Source of the DNA: Geodermatophilus sp. DSM 44513
Lineage (GTDB): Bacteria; Actinomycetota; Actinomycetes; Mycobacteriales; Geodermatophilaceae
Assembly (NCBI RefSeq): GCF_032460525.1
Contig: NZ_CP135963.1
Coordinates: 310,001-374,000, forward strand
Direction: 5' to 3'
DNA length: 64,000 nucleotides
Within the stretch, counting starts at the first letter, position 1, and each line of letters opens with the position of its first letter. Of this stretch, positions 1-7,618 are shown in pieces. The notes under the pieces were generated by a model. That model had not been told where the DNA came from, searched no databases, and saw only the letters and a list, made by a program, of their open reading frames with translations. The position numbers and the translations under genes were made by a program.

Positions 1-277
1 CGCAGCCGGCGGCGGCGATGCCGTGGAAGACCACGGGGAACCACGGCGTGTTCGGGCAGAACACCGCGACGACGTCGCCCTTGCGCAGGCCGCGGACGTG
101 CAGCGCCGCGGCCACCCGGTCGACGTAGGCGGCGAGCTGACCGTGGGTGATGACGTCGCCGGAGAGGCCGTCGATGAGCGCCGGGGCCTGGGGCCGGTCC
201 CGGCCTGCGGCGAGGACGAACTCGGGGACGGAGACGTCGGGGATCTCGACGTCGGGGAACGGGCTGGCCAGCGCCAC
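1..277 (-). CDS. AMP-dependent acyl-CoA synthetase/ligase, N-terminal part (runs off window)
   Basis: The reverse strand encodes about 92 N-terminal residues of an AMP-binding (ANL superfamily) enzyme; the rest lies outside the window. The visible part matches the start of 4-coumarate/fatty-acid:CoA ligases: a PDVSVPEFVL segment, LIDG, then GLRKGDVVAVFCPN and a PWFPVVFHGIAAAG helix. These enzymes activate a carboxylic acid with ATP and load it onto CoA in the cytoplasm. I place the start at GTG 277 because GAGGAG lies about 8 bases upstream. The substrate cannot be told from this fragment. The downstream thioesterase (same strand) would suit acyl-CoA metabolism. Confidence 0.82.
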   Translation of the reverse strand, partial: MALASPFPDVEIPDVSVPEFVLAAGRDRPQAPALIDGLSGDVITHGQLAAYVDRVAAALHVRGLRKGDVVAVFCPNTPWFPVVFHGIAAAGC

Positions 278-352
278 GGGTGCAGCTCCTCACTCGACGG
301 GTGTGGCGCCAGTCTCACACCTGCCGCCGGACGGAGGCAGGGTGGTCCTTCG

Positions 353-778
353 TCAGCGCGGCCAGAGCACCGACTGGGTGCAGCGGAACAGCGCGACGGT
401 CCGCCCGGAGTCCGCCGCGGTCACCACGGCGTCCCACACCTGGGTCGTCCGACCGGCATGGGCGTTGGTGGCCACGGTGGTCAGCCGGCCCTCCCGCGCG
501 GTACCCAGGAAGTTGCTCTTGAGCTCGATGGTGGTGAAGCCGGCCGCCCCCTCGGGCAGCAGCGCCCGCGTGGCCAGTCCGCAGGCGGTGTCGGCCAGCC
601 CGATGACGGTGGCGGCGTGCAGGTAGCCGTTGGGTGCCAGCAGCTCGGGGCGGACGTCGAGCGCGGCGGCCAGCCGGCCGGGCTCGTGCGCGGTGACGGT
701 GAGCCCGAGCAGCCCCGGGAGGGTGCCCGGCAGCAGGGCGTTGAGCTCGTCGGCGGTGTGGAACCCGGTGGCGGCCAT
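353..778 (-). CDS. PaaI-family hotdog thioesterase
   Basis: This 141-residue protein has the length and pattern of single-domain hotdog thioesterases (PaaI/YiiD type), which hydrolyse acyl-CoA thioesters in the cytoplasm. The stretch NGYLHAATVIGLADTACG corresponds to the family's active-site helix, where a conserved G/H and D sit, and FTTIELKSNFLG is the following strand. The start is ATG 778, with a TAGGTT -10 element ending six bases before it, so the transcript may be leaderless. It lies between the acyl-CoA synthetase and a formamidase-like gene. The family is clear but the acyl substrate is unknown. Confidence 0.8.
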   Translation of the reverse strand: MAATGFHTADELNALLPGTLPGLLGLTVTAHEPGRLAAALDVRPELLAPNGYLHAATVIGLADTACGLATRALLPEGAAGFTTIELKSNFLGTAREGRLTTVATNAHAGRTTQVWDAVVTAADSGRTVALFRCTQSVLWPR

Positions 779-784
779 GCGGCC

Positions 785-790
785 AACCTA
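785..790 (-). promoter_or_regulatory. -10 element of leaderless promoter for the PaaI thioesterase
   Basis: TAGGTT on the minus strand sits six bases before ATG 778 with no Shine-Dalgarno sequence between them. The same arrangement recurs at several genes in this window, which supports it. No clear -35 box is visible. Confidence 0.5.
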
Positions 791-822
791 GTGAGGCGGC
801 CCCGCGGGGCAGGCGCTCCGCC

Positions 823-1761
823 TCAGCGGACGGCACCGGGCGGCAGGACGGCGTGCACGCCGAACACCTGGTTGGCCACCTGCGTCACCCGCAGGTCGAC
901 GACCACGCTGGCCAGCGCCAGTGCGTCCGACCGCGCCACCCCGTGCAGCGCGCCCAGCAGGTCCAGCACCGCGTCCATCGCCTCGGCCGCGGCCTCGTCC
1001 AGGTCCTCGCCCAGGCCCAGGCACACCCAGCCGGCCGGGGTCGACGCGACCGGCGTGGCCAGCGGCCGGCCGAACAGGTCCTCGCGCACGTCGAGGGTGA
1101 GGTCGGCGCGCTCGGTGCCGCACTCGATGGCGGTCCCGCTCACCTCGCCGTCCCCCTGGGCGGCGTGCGCGTCGCCGACGCTGAGCAGTGCGCCGTCCAC
1201 GGGGATCGGCAGGTAGAGCGTGCTGCCGGCCACCAGCTCGCGGCAGTCGAGGTTCCCGCCGTGCCACCGGGGCGGGACGGTGGAGTGCCGGCCGGGCTGG
1301 GCCGGCGGCATCCCGATGACGCCGAGGAACGGCCGCAGCGCGACCGTGTGACCCAGGTGGTTGCGCGCGGTGCCGGTGGCGACGTCGATGTCCCAGCGGT
1401 GCACGGCCGGCGCGGCGATGCCCAGCCGGGCGCTCCAGGCGGTGCTGCGCAGCCCGGCATAGGTGGTGCCCCACGACGACGGGACGACCTCGTCCACGCG
1501 CACCGCCAGCACCTGCCCGGCGCGGGCCCCGCGCACCTCGACCGGACCGGTCAGCGCGTGGCCGGCGTCCGGGGTGTACCCGGCCGCGCGGCGGCGGCCC
1601 GCCACGTCACCACCGGTGTCCGGCTCGAGGAACCAGCCGGAGTCCAGGGTCCGGAAGCGCACCGTGGTCCCGGGGTCGACGGTCAGCGCCGGGGGCAGGT
1701 CGCGGTCGAACCAGCCGTGCACCGCGCCGGCGTGCGGCTCCAGCGTCGGGACGACGTCCAT
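823..1761 (-). CDS. Acetamidase/formamidase family protein
   Basis: This 312-residue protein matches the acetamidase/formamidase (FmdA/AmdA) family, which releases ammonia from short-chain amides. Visible family features are the N-terminal PHAGAVHGWFDRDLPPALTVDPG segment (given here in part), the GHALTGPVEVRGARAGQVLAV strand pair, GVIGMPPAQPG, and a late SVGDAHAAQGDGEVSGTAIE stretch that carries metal- and amide-binding residues in relatives. The start is ATG 1761. The gene begins 24 bases after the stop of the FolP2-like gene on the same strand, so the two may be cotranscribed. No strong ribosome-binding site is visible. The exact amide substrate is unknown. Confidence 0.85.
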   Translation of the reverse strand: MDVVPTLEPHAGAVHGWFDRDLPPALTVDPGTTVRFRTLDSGWFLEPDTGGDVAGRRRAAGYTPDAGHALTGPVEVRGARAGQVLAVRVDEVVPSSWGTTYAGLRSTAWSARLGIAAPAVHRWDIDVATGTARNHLGHTVALRPFLGVIGMPPAQPGRHSTVPPRWHGGNLDCRELVAGSTLYLPIPVDGALLSVGDAHAAQGDGEVSGTAIECGTERADLTLDVREDLFGRPLATPVASTPAGWVCLGLGEDLDEAAAEAMDAVLDLLGALHGVARSDALALASVVVDLRVTQVANQVFGVHAVLPPGAVR

Positions 1762-1785
1762 CAGGCGGTGCTCACGCGGTGCTCA

Positions 1786-2646
1786 TCAGGCCAGGCCGCG
1801 GGTGGTGCGCGCCGGCGGGCGGTCGCCGCGGATGGCGGCGACCATGTCCAGCGTCTGGCGGGTCGCCGCGACGTCGTGCGCGCGGAACACCGTGGCGCCC
1901 AGCCAGGCGCTCACCGCGGTCGCCGCCAGGGTGCCGGTCAGCCGCTCGTCGAGCGGGACGTCGAGGGTCTCGCCCACGAAGTCCTTGTTCGACAGCGCCA
2001 CCAGCACGGGCCAGCCGGTGTCCACCAGCTCCCCGAGCCGCCGGGTGGCCTCCAGGGAGTGCCGGGTGTTCTTCCCGAAGTCGTGCCCGGGATCGAGGAG
2101 CACCCGCTCGCGGTCCACGCCGGCGGCGACCGCAGCCTCGGCGAGGGCCGTCGTCCGGGTGACGACGTCGGCCACCACGTCGGCGTACTCGACCCGGTGC
2201 GGGCGGGTCCGCGGGGGCAGCCCGCCGGCGTGCGTGCAGACGATCCCGGCCCCGGCCGCGGCGGCCACCTGCGCGAGCTCGGGCTCCACCCCGCCCCAGG
2301 CGTCGTTGACCACGTCGGCCCCGGCGGCCAGCGCCTCCCGGGCCACCTCCGCCCGCCAGGTGTCGATGGAGATCGGCAGCGCCGGGTGGGCCGCGCGGAT
2401 CGCCGCGACCAGGTCGACCGTGCGGCGGACCTCCTCGGCGGGGGAGACCTCCTCCCCGGGGGCGGCCTTGACCCCGCCGACGTCGACCAGGTCGGCCCCC
2501 TCGGCGACCACCCGGTCCACCCGCTCGACGGCGGCGGCCAGCTCGTAGGTGGCGCCGCGGTCGTAGAAGGAGTCGGGTGTGCGGTTCACGATCGCCATGA
2601 CCACCAGCCGGCCGGGCGGCACGTCCAGGGCCCCGAGTCGCAGCAC
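1786..2646 (-). CDS. folP2: Dihydropteroate synthase-like protein, FolP2 type
   Basis: The protein (286 residues from GTG 2646, preceded by a purine-rich AGAGGGGGCAGGG) has the pterin-binding TIM-barrel signatures MAIVNRTPDSFYDRG near residue 15, DVGGVKAAPGEEV, and SIDTWRAEVAREAL. The NRTPDSFYD form, rather than NVTPDSFSDGG, is typical of the second actinobacterial homologue (mycobacterial FolP2). As far as I recall that protein is reported not to be the main dihydropteroate synthase. A true FolP normally sits with folB/folK/folE, and none of those is here, which also favours the paralogue. A longer open frame upstream to 2991 overlaps the divergent MaoC gene and is not supported by homology. 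Confidence 0.82.
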   Translation of the reverse strand: MLRLGALDVPPGRLVVMAIVNRTPDSFYDRGATYELAAAVERVDRVVAEGADLVDVGGVKAAPGEEVSPAEEVRRTVDLVAAIRAAHPALPISIDTWRAEVAREALAAGADVVNDAWGGVEPELAQVAAAAGAGIVCTHAGGLPPRTRPHRVEYADVVADVVTRTTALAEAAVAAGVDRERVLLDPGHDFGKNTRHSLEATRRLGELVDTGWPVLVALSNKDFVGETLDVPLDERLTGTLAATAVSAWLGATVFRAHDVAATRQTLDMVAAIRGDRPPARTTRGLA

Positions 2647-2719
2647 GCCGCCCTGCCCCCTCTGCCGCCGGTGTGGTGGAGTCAGCCAACCAGACCGCGG
2701 GACAGAAGGAGACGGGGCG

Positions 2720-3181
2720 ATGGCAGTGACGACGGCGCAGGGCGTCGAGGGCGTGCAGGGCCTGGTCGGGCAGCACATGGGCCACAGCGACTGGGTGGAG
2801 ATCACCCAGCAGCGGGTCGACCAGTTCGCCGAGGCCACCGGTGACCACCAGTGGATCCACGTCGACCCCGAGCGCGCCCGGCGGGAGAGCCCCTTCGGCG
2901 GCCCGATCGCGCACGGGTACCTGACCCTGTCGCTGATCCCCTGGCTGCTCGGGGAGATCCTGGATGTCGAGGGCTTCCGGATGGGCGTCAACTACGGCAC
3001 CGAGAAGGTGCGCTTCCCCGCGCCGGTGCCGGTGGGCAGCCGGGTGCGGGCCGGGGCCACGCTCGCCTCGGCCACGCCCTTCGACGGCGGCATCTCGATG
3101 AACGTGGACGTGACGATCGAGGTCGAGGGCGGCACCAAGCCGGCCCTGGTGGCCACCGTCGTCTACCGCCGCTACCTCTGA
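2720..3181 (+). CDS. MaoC-like (R)-specific enoyl-CoA hydratase
   Basis: This 153-residue hotdog protein carries the hydratase-2 motif: FAEATGDHQWIHVDPERA followed by SPFGGPIAHGYLTLSL. The Asp of TGD and the His of WIH form the expected catalytic pair that adds water to trans-2-enoyl-CoA. The start is ATG 2720, with AAGGAG nine bases upstream. It is divergent from the FolP2-like gene and convergent with the serine hydrolase, separated from the latter by a strong hairpin. The length is normal for the single-domain family (about 150 residues). A role in fatty-acid or polyhydroxyalkanoate metabolism is possible but not shown. Confidence 0.87.
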   Translation: MAVTTAQGVEGVQGLVGQHMGHSDWVEITQQRVDQFAEATGDHQWIHVDPERARRESPFGGPIAHGYLTLSLIPWLLGEILDVEGFRMGVNYGTEKVRFPAPVPVGSRVRAGATLASATPFDGGISMNVDVTIEVEGGTKPALVATVVYRRYL

Positions 3182-3190
3182 GCCCGCCGC

Positions 3191-3237
3191 GAGCGGAGTC
3201 GCCCGGTGACGGTCCCCGTCACCGGGCGACTCCGCTC
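3191..3237. terminator. 22-bp perfect hairpin between convergent genes
   Basis: A perfect 22-bp inverted repeat with a 3-base loop (TCC) occupies the gap between the stops of the MaoC gene (3181) and the serine hydrolase gene (3243). The arms begin GAGCGGAGT and end ACTCCGCTC. No T-tract follows on either side. Its symmetric placement fits a bidirectional terminator or an mRNA-stabilising element. Confidence 0.75.
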
Positions 3238-3242
3238 CGCCC

Positions 3243-4496
3243 TCAGTCGACGAGGGCCTGGTTGACCAGGGTGCGCAGGTGGTTGCGGATCGGCAGCGTG
3301 CTTGAGGGCAGCAGCTGGGTGTAGAAGCCGACGGTCACGTCCTCGACCGGGTCGACGTAGAAGGCGGTGGACGCCGCCCCGCCCCAGCTGTAGTCGCCGG
3401 CGTTGGACAGCACGCCGTAGCGGACCGGGTCGAGGACCATCGAGAACCCCAGCCCGAAGCCCACCCCGCGCAGCGGCGTCTCGGCGAACAGTGGCCGGCC
3501 GAAGGTCTCCAGGTCGGCGTTGCCCGGCAGGTGGTTGCGGGTCATCAGCGCGATGGTGCGCGGGCTCAGCAGCCGGCCACCGTCGTAGGAGCCGCCGCGG
3601 CGCAGCAGCTCGACGAAGCGCAGGTAGTCCCCGGCCGTGGAGACCAGCCCGCCGCCGCCGGACAGGAACGCCGGCTTGGCGTGCGCGACCGCCCCCATCG
3701 TGTCGTACGGGGCGATCCCGGTGGGTGCCCCGCCCGGCTCCCCCGGGACGGCGGCGTAGAGCCGGGCCAGCGAGTCGACGTCGTCGCCCTCGCGCAGCCC
3801 GAAGGAGGTGTCGGTCATGCCGAGCGGGCGGAACACGCGGGCCTCGAAGAACTCGTCGAGCGGCTGGCCGGAGACGACCTCGACCAGCCGGCCCAGCACG
3901 TCGGTGGACACGCCGTAGTTCCACTCCGACCCCGGCTGGAACACCAGCGGGACCGCCGCCCACTGCCGGCAGACCTCCGCGGAGTCCGCGCCGGGCGGCG
4001 TGCCCCACTCGTGACCGGCCGCCCGGTACATCGCGTCGACCGGGTGGGCGTGGTGGAAGCCGTAGGTCAGCCCGGAGGTGTGGGTGAGCAGGTGCCACAC
4101 CCGGATCGGCTCGACCTGGGGTGCCGTGACCGGCCGCAGCGCGGAGCCGGCCACGTAGACGCGCGTGTCGGCGAACTCCGGCAGCCAGTGGGAGACCGGG
4201 TCGGAGAGCTGGAAGGCGCCTTCCTCGTACAGCATCATCGCCGCGACCGAGGTGATCGGCTTGGTCATCGAGTAGATCCGCCAGCGGGTGTCCGGCTCGA
4301 CCGGCAGGCCCGCCTCGACGTCCCGGTGCCCCGCCGAGCCGACGTGCACCAGGTGCCCGTGCCGGGCCACGGTGACCAGGAAGCCGGGCAGCTGGCCGTC
4401 GTCCACCCAGCGGGCCAGCCGCCGGTCCAGCCGGGCCAGGCGGCCCGGGTCGAAGCCGACCTCGGCGGGGTCGGTGTCCACCTGGAGTGCGGTCAC
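3243..4496 (-). CDS. Serine hydrolase of the beta-lactamase / EstB esterase family
   Basis: This 417-residue protein belongs to the class C beta-lactamase-like family. The catalytic S-x-x-K motif is SMTK at residues 76-79, the second motif is the Tyr of WNYGVSTDVLGRLVE, and the third is the WGG of YSWGGAAST, the form seen in EstB-like esterases rather than the KTG of true lactamases. There is no signal peptide, so it is probably a cytoplasmic esterase or amidohydrolase rather than a resistance enzyme. I chose GTG 4496 (GGAGG four bases upstream); a longer frame to 4559 adds residues with no family match. Confidence 0.85.
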   Translation of the reverse strand: MTALQVDTDPAEVGFDPGRLARLDRRLARWVDDGQLPGFLVTVARHGHLVHVGSAGHRDVEAGLPVEPDTRWRIYSMTKPITSVAAMMLYEEGAFQLSDPVSHWLPEFADTRVYVAGSALRPVTAPQVEPIRVWHLLTHTSGLTYGFHHAHPVDAMYRAAGHEWGTPPGADSAEVCRQWAAVPLVFQPGSEWNYGVSTDVLGRLVEVVSGQPLDEFFEARVFRPLGMTDTSFGLREGDDVDSLARLYAAVPGEPGGAPTGIAPYDTMGAVAHAKPAFLSGGGGLVSTAGDYLRFVELLRRGGSYDGGRLLSPRTIALMTRNHLPGNADLETFGRPLFAETPLRGVGFGLGFSMVLDPVRYGVLSNAGDYSWGGAASTAFYVDPVEDVTVGFYTQLLPSSTLPIRNHLRTLVNQALVD

Positions 4497-4662
4497 GGGT
4501 CCTCCGTCCCTCGCGCCGCCCGCGGTCGGACGGCGGCTGCCTCCGGCATCCTGACCCACGCACTCGTGGGCCGGCTCACAGGGGCAGCCGCCGTCCCGGC
4601 GGCGGAGGACGGCCCCCTCGCCAGGCCCCGCCGCGAGCGGTGGGGGGCAAGGGGGTCCTTGT

Positions 4663-4947
4663 TCACACCGGGACGCTGCTCGCGGCCTTCTTCAGGTTCG
4701 AGCCCGCGGTCACCTTGACGGAGTTGGCGGCGGGGATGTCGATCGACTCACCGGTCTGCGGGTTGCGGCCGGTGCGCGCGGAGCGCTGGGTGCGCTCGAC
4801 GGTCAGCAGGCCGGAGACGGCGACCTTCTCGCCGCGGGTGATGGCGTCGACGAGCTCGTCCTGGAGCCCGGTGAGCACCGAGTCGACGGTGGATGCGGGT
4901 ACGTCGGCCCGCTTGGCGATGGCGGAGACGAGTTCGGCCTTGTTCAC
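4663..4947 (-). CDS. hup: HU-family histone-like DNA-binding protein
   Basis: This 94-residue protein is a full-length HU/IHF-type nucleoid protein. It opens NKAELVSAIAKRADV, has the central RGEKVAVSGLLTVE strand, and contains the DNA-binding arm signature RTGRNPQTGESIDIPA. It would bind and bend DNA as a dimer. The start is GTG 4947, with GAAGGA before it. It lacks the long Lys/Ala/Pro-rich C-terminal tail of the main mycobacterial HupB, so it is either the short form or a second HU. About 240 bases separate it from the divergent aldo/keto reductase. Confidence 0.93.
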   Translation of the reverse strand: MNKAELVSAIAKRADVPASTVDSVLTGLQDELVDAITRGEKVAVSGLLTVERTQRSARTGRNPQTGESIDIPAANSVKVTAGSNLKKAASSVPV

Positions 4948-5189
4948 AGGTGTCCTTCCGTGTCGGGAGATGTGGCGACGTCCGACCGCGCCGGAGCGGG
5001 GACGGACCGGGGGCACGGTGCCATGCCCCTCCGACAGCCCGCCACCGCGGGGGGTCGGCCGGGTCCCTCCCGCCCCAGGTGCCCCGCCGCCCGGCCCTCC
5101 CGCAGGGCCCCGGCCCGGCCCCGTCCAGAGGCTCGCCGCGAGCTTGCGAGCGGGGAGGAGGACGGCGTCCTGTTATTACGGTGGGAGGC

Positions 5190-6113
5190 ATGCCGCAGAT
5201 CCCCGGGACCGACCTGACCGTCAGTGACCTGTGCCTGGGCGCCAACGTGTTCGGCTGGACGGCGGACGAGCCGACGTCCGCCGCCGTGCTGGACCGCTAC
5301 CTGGACGCGACGCCGAGCACCCGGGCGCCCTTCGTCGACACCGCGGAGATGTACGGCGAGGGCCGCTCCGAGCAGATCCTCGGCGCCTGGATGGCCGAGC
5401 GGGGGGTGCGCGACCGCGTGGTGGTGGCCACCAAGGCCTCGCCGGGGCGCAAGGAGCACCCGCTGTCCGCCCCGGAGATCCGGGCGGCCGCCGAGCGGTC
5501 GCTGCGCAACCTGCGGACCGACCGGATCGACCTGTACTACGCGCACTACGACGACACCTCCACGCCGCTGGAGGAGACGCTGCGCGCCTTCGACGAGCTG
5601 GTGCAGGCGGGCAAGGTCCGCCACGTCGCGGCGTCGAACTACTCCCCGGAGCGGCTCACCGAGGCGCTGGACACCTCCGAGCGGCTGGGGCTGGCCCGCT
5701 ACGTGGCACTGCAGCCGCACTACAACCTCGTGGAGCGGGCGGTCTACGAGGACGGGCTGCGTGACGTCGTGGCCGGGCACGAGCTGGGCGTGCTGCCCTA
5801 CTTCGCGCTGGCCAAGGGCTTCCTGACCGGCAAGTACCGGGCCGGGGAGCAGGTCGACTCGCCGCGGGCCGAGGGTGCCTCGGCCTACGTGGGGGAGCGC
5901 GGCGACCGGGTGCTGACCGCGCTGGGTGCGGTCGCCGAGGAGCACGGGGTGCCGGTGGCGGCGGTGGCGCTGCGCTGGCTGGCCGACCGGCCGACCGTCG
6001 TCGCGCCGATCGCCAGCGCCCGCTCGGTGGAGCAGCTGGCCGACCTGCTGCCGATGCAGGACCTCGTGCTCACCGACGAGCAGACGCAGGCCCTGGACGC
6101 CGCCTCCGCCTAG
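5190..6113 (+). CDS. Aldo/keto reductase
   Basis: This 307-residue NADPH-dependent aldo/keto reductase has the family (alpha/beta)8-barrel pattern. The catalytic tetrad can be placed at D and Y of FVDTAEMYGEG, K of VVVATKAS and H of LYYAHYDD. The signature VRHVAASNYSPERL follows, and SARSVEQL near the C-terminus is the usual NADPH-contact loop. It starts at ATG 5190 just after GGGAGG. Its TAG stop overlaps the stop of the convergent DUF1059 gene by three bases. The substrate is unknown. Confidence 0.92.
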   Translation: MPQIPGTDLTVSDLCLGANVFGWTADEPTSAAVLDRYLDATPSTRAPFVDTAEMYGEGRSEQILGAWMAERGVRDRVVVATKASPGRKEHPLSAPEIRAAAERSLRNLRTDRIDLYYAHYDDTSTPLEETLRAFDELVQAGKVRHVAASNYSPERLTEALDTSERLGLARYVALQPHYNLVERAVYEDGLRDVVAGHELGVLPYFALAKGFLTGKYRAGEQVDSPRAEGASAYVGERGDRVLTALGAVAEEHGVPVAAVALRWLADRPTVVAPIASARSVEQLADLLPMQDLVLTDEQTQALDAASA

Positions 6114-6283
6114 ACGGTCCTGATGTGCGGGCGGACGCGGACGTCGGACTCGGTGCCCGGCGCGGTCGCGCCGTGCGACTCGACGGCGTGCCGGCGGGTC
6201 TGCACGAGGACGCCCTGCTCGTCGGCGGCGGTGAACGTGGCACCGCAGCCCGGGATGATGTCGCCGCAGGCAAAGCTCTTCAC
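6110..6283 (-). CDS. Small DUF1059-like protein
   Basis: This short gene encodes 57 residues starting VKSFACGDIIPGCGATFTA and ending DVRVRPHIRTV. The MKSF-x-C-G-D...C start, the LVQTRRHAVESHG stretch and the final RPHI match the DUF1059 family of small proteins of unknown function. The start is GTG 6283 with AGGAGA upstream, almost the same leader as the HU gene. The last bases overlap the aldo/keto reductase stop on the other strand. Two cysteines (at positions 6 and 13) could bind a metal, but that is a guess. Confidence 0.72.
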   Translation of the reverse strand: MKSFACGDIIPGCGATFTAADEQGVLVQTRRHAVESHGATAPGTESDVRVRPHIRTV

Positions 6284-6340
6284 AGGTGTCTCCTGGGGTT
6301 CGGACTGCCGGCCAGCGGGCTCGAGCCGGGGGTCGGGGGG

Positions 6341-7435
6341 TCAGCGGCGGGCGGCCGCGGTGGCGAGGTCCTCGACCCGCAGCAGGCCGACGACGGCGCC
6401 GGTGGGGTCGGTGCAGACCACCGGGTCGAACCGGTGGCCCGGCGCGCGGGCCAGCGCCCGGTGCAGGACGTCGGTGACGCCGTCGGAGGCGTGCACGCGC
6501 AGCGAGACCGGCGCGGTGTGCGGCTCCGCCGTCCGCGGGTCGGTCAGCCACAGGCCCACGGGCGCACCGTCCTCGGTGACCAGCACCACCGGCGGGACCC
6601 CGGGCAGCGGCTCGCCGAAGTCGGACTGGCGCACCGGCCGCAGCAGGCCGGCCACGCTGTCGGTGCGCCGGGCGCGGGTGACGTGCGTGCGCACCAGCGC
6701 GGCGACGTCGGCGGGCAGGGGCGCGAAGTCCGGCGCGGGGCGGCCCAGCAGCCAGCCCTGGGCCAGCGGCACCCCGATGCGGGCCAGGGCGGCCAGCTCC
6801 CCGGGGGTCTCGACGCCCTCGGCCAGCAGCCAGGCGTCGATGCGGCCGGCGAACTCGCCGACCATCTCGGTGAGGGCGGTGCGCACCGGGTCGGTGTCCA
6901 GCCCGCTCACCAGGGAGCGGTCGAGCTTGACCAGCTGCGGGCGCACGCCGGCCATCGCCTGCAGCCCCGAGTACCCCGAACCGGTGTCGTCCAGGGCCAC
7001 GAGGGCGCCGCGGCCCCGCAGGACCGCCGTCTGCCGGCGCAGCTCGTCGAGGTCGTCGATGCGGGTGTGCTCGGTGAGCTCGACGACGACGCGCCGCAGG
7101 TCCGGCCGGGTGGCCAGCGCCTCCTGGACGGGGCCGCTGCCGAGCAGGTGGGGGCTGACGTTGACGGACAGGAAGGTGTCCGGAGGCAGCGACGGGACGG
7201 CGGCCAGCGCCTTGACCAGCGCCAGCGCCTCCAACTGGGCGGCCAGCCCGCCCTCGGCGGCGGCGGCGAACCACACCTCGGGCCCGGCGGTGCCCGGGAA
7301 GCGGGCGAGGGCCTCGTAGCCGACGACGGTGGCCGCGGCGAGGTCGACGATCGGCTGGAACACCATCGTCAGGTCGTCCGGGTCGGCGAGCAGCGGGCGG
7401 CAGTCGAGCAGACTGCTCGCGCGGGTCACCGTCAT
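6341..7435 (-). CDS. EAL-domain protein with C-terminal CBS pair
   Basis: This 364-residue protein has an EAL phosphodiesterase domain (about residues 20-235) followed by a CBS-like region (about 245-364). EAL lies at 41-43 in VVGYEALARF; the metal/catalytic residues are recognisable in LSVNVSP, VVELTEH, ALDDTGSGYSGL, VKLDRSL and LAEGVETPGEL, so cyclic-di-GMP hydrolysis is plausible. The loop-6 motif reads DDTGS instead of the common DDFGT. CBS pairs usually bind adenosine nucleotides. The start is ATG 7435 (GATGGGGG upstream). It is divergent from a SpoIIE-type phosphatase, with 183 bases between them. Confidence 0.88.
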   Translation of the reverse strand: MTVTRASSLLDCRPLLADPDDLTMVFQPIVDLAAATVVGYEALARFPGTAGPEVWFAAAAEGGLAAQLEALALVKALAAVPSLPPDTFLSVNVSPHLLGSGPVQEALATRPDLRRVVVELTEHTRIDDLDELRRQTAVLRGRGALVALDDTGSGYSGLQAMAGVRPQLVKLDRSLVSGLDTDPVRTALTEMVGEFAGRIDAWLLAEGVETPGELAALARIGVPLAQGWLLGRPAPDFAPLPADVAALVRTHVTRARRTDSVAGLLRPVRQSDFGEPLPGVPPVVLVTEDGAPVGLWLTDPRTAEPHTAPVSLRVHASDGVTDVLHRALARAPGHRFDPVVCTDPTGAVVGLLRVEDLATAAARR

Positions 7436-7618
7436 GCACCCCCATCGGCCCGCACGCCGCCGGTCTTGACCGGCCCGGGCCCCGACTCCCCCGGTCGGGG
7501 GGACAACCCCGGGTGACACGGCACAGCGACGGTCCGGTTGCGCAGCGTGCCGGCGTGTCAGGATGGGACCGTCGACGCGGCCACGGAGGGGCGCGCCACG
7601 GTGGACGAGGGAGCGGGC

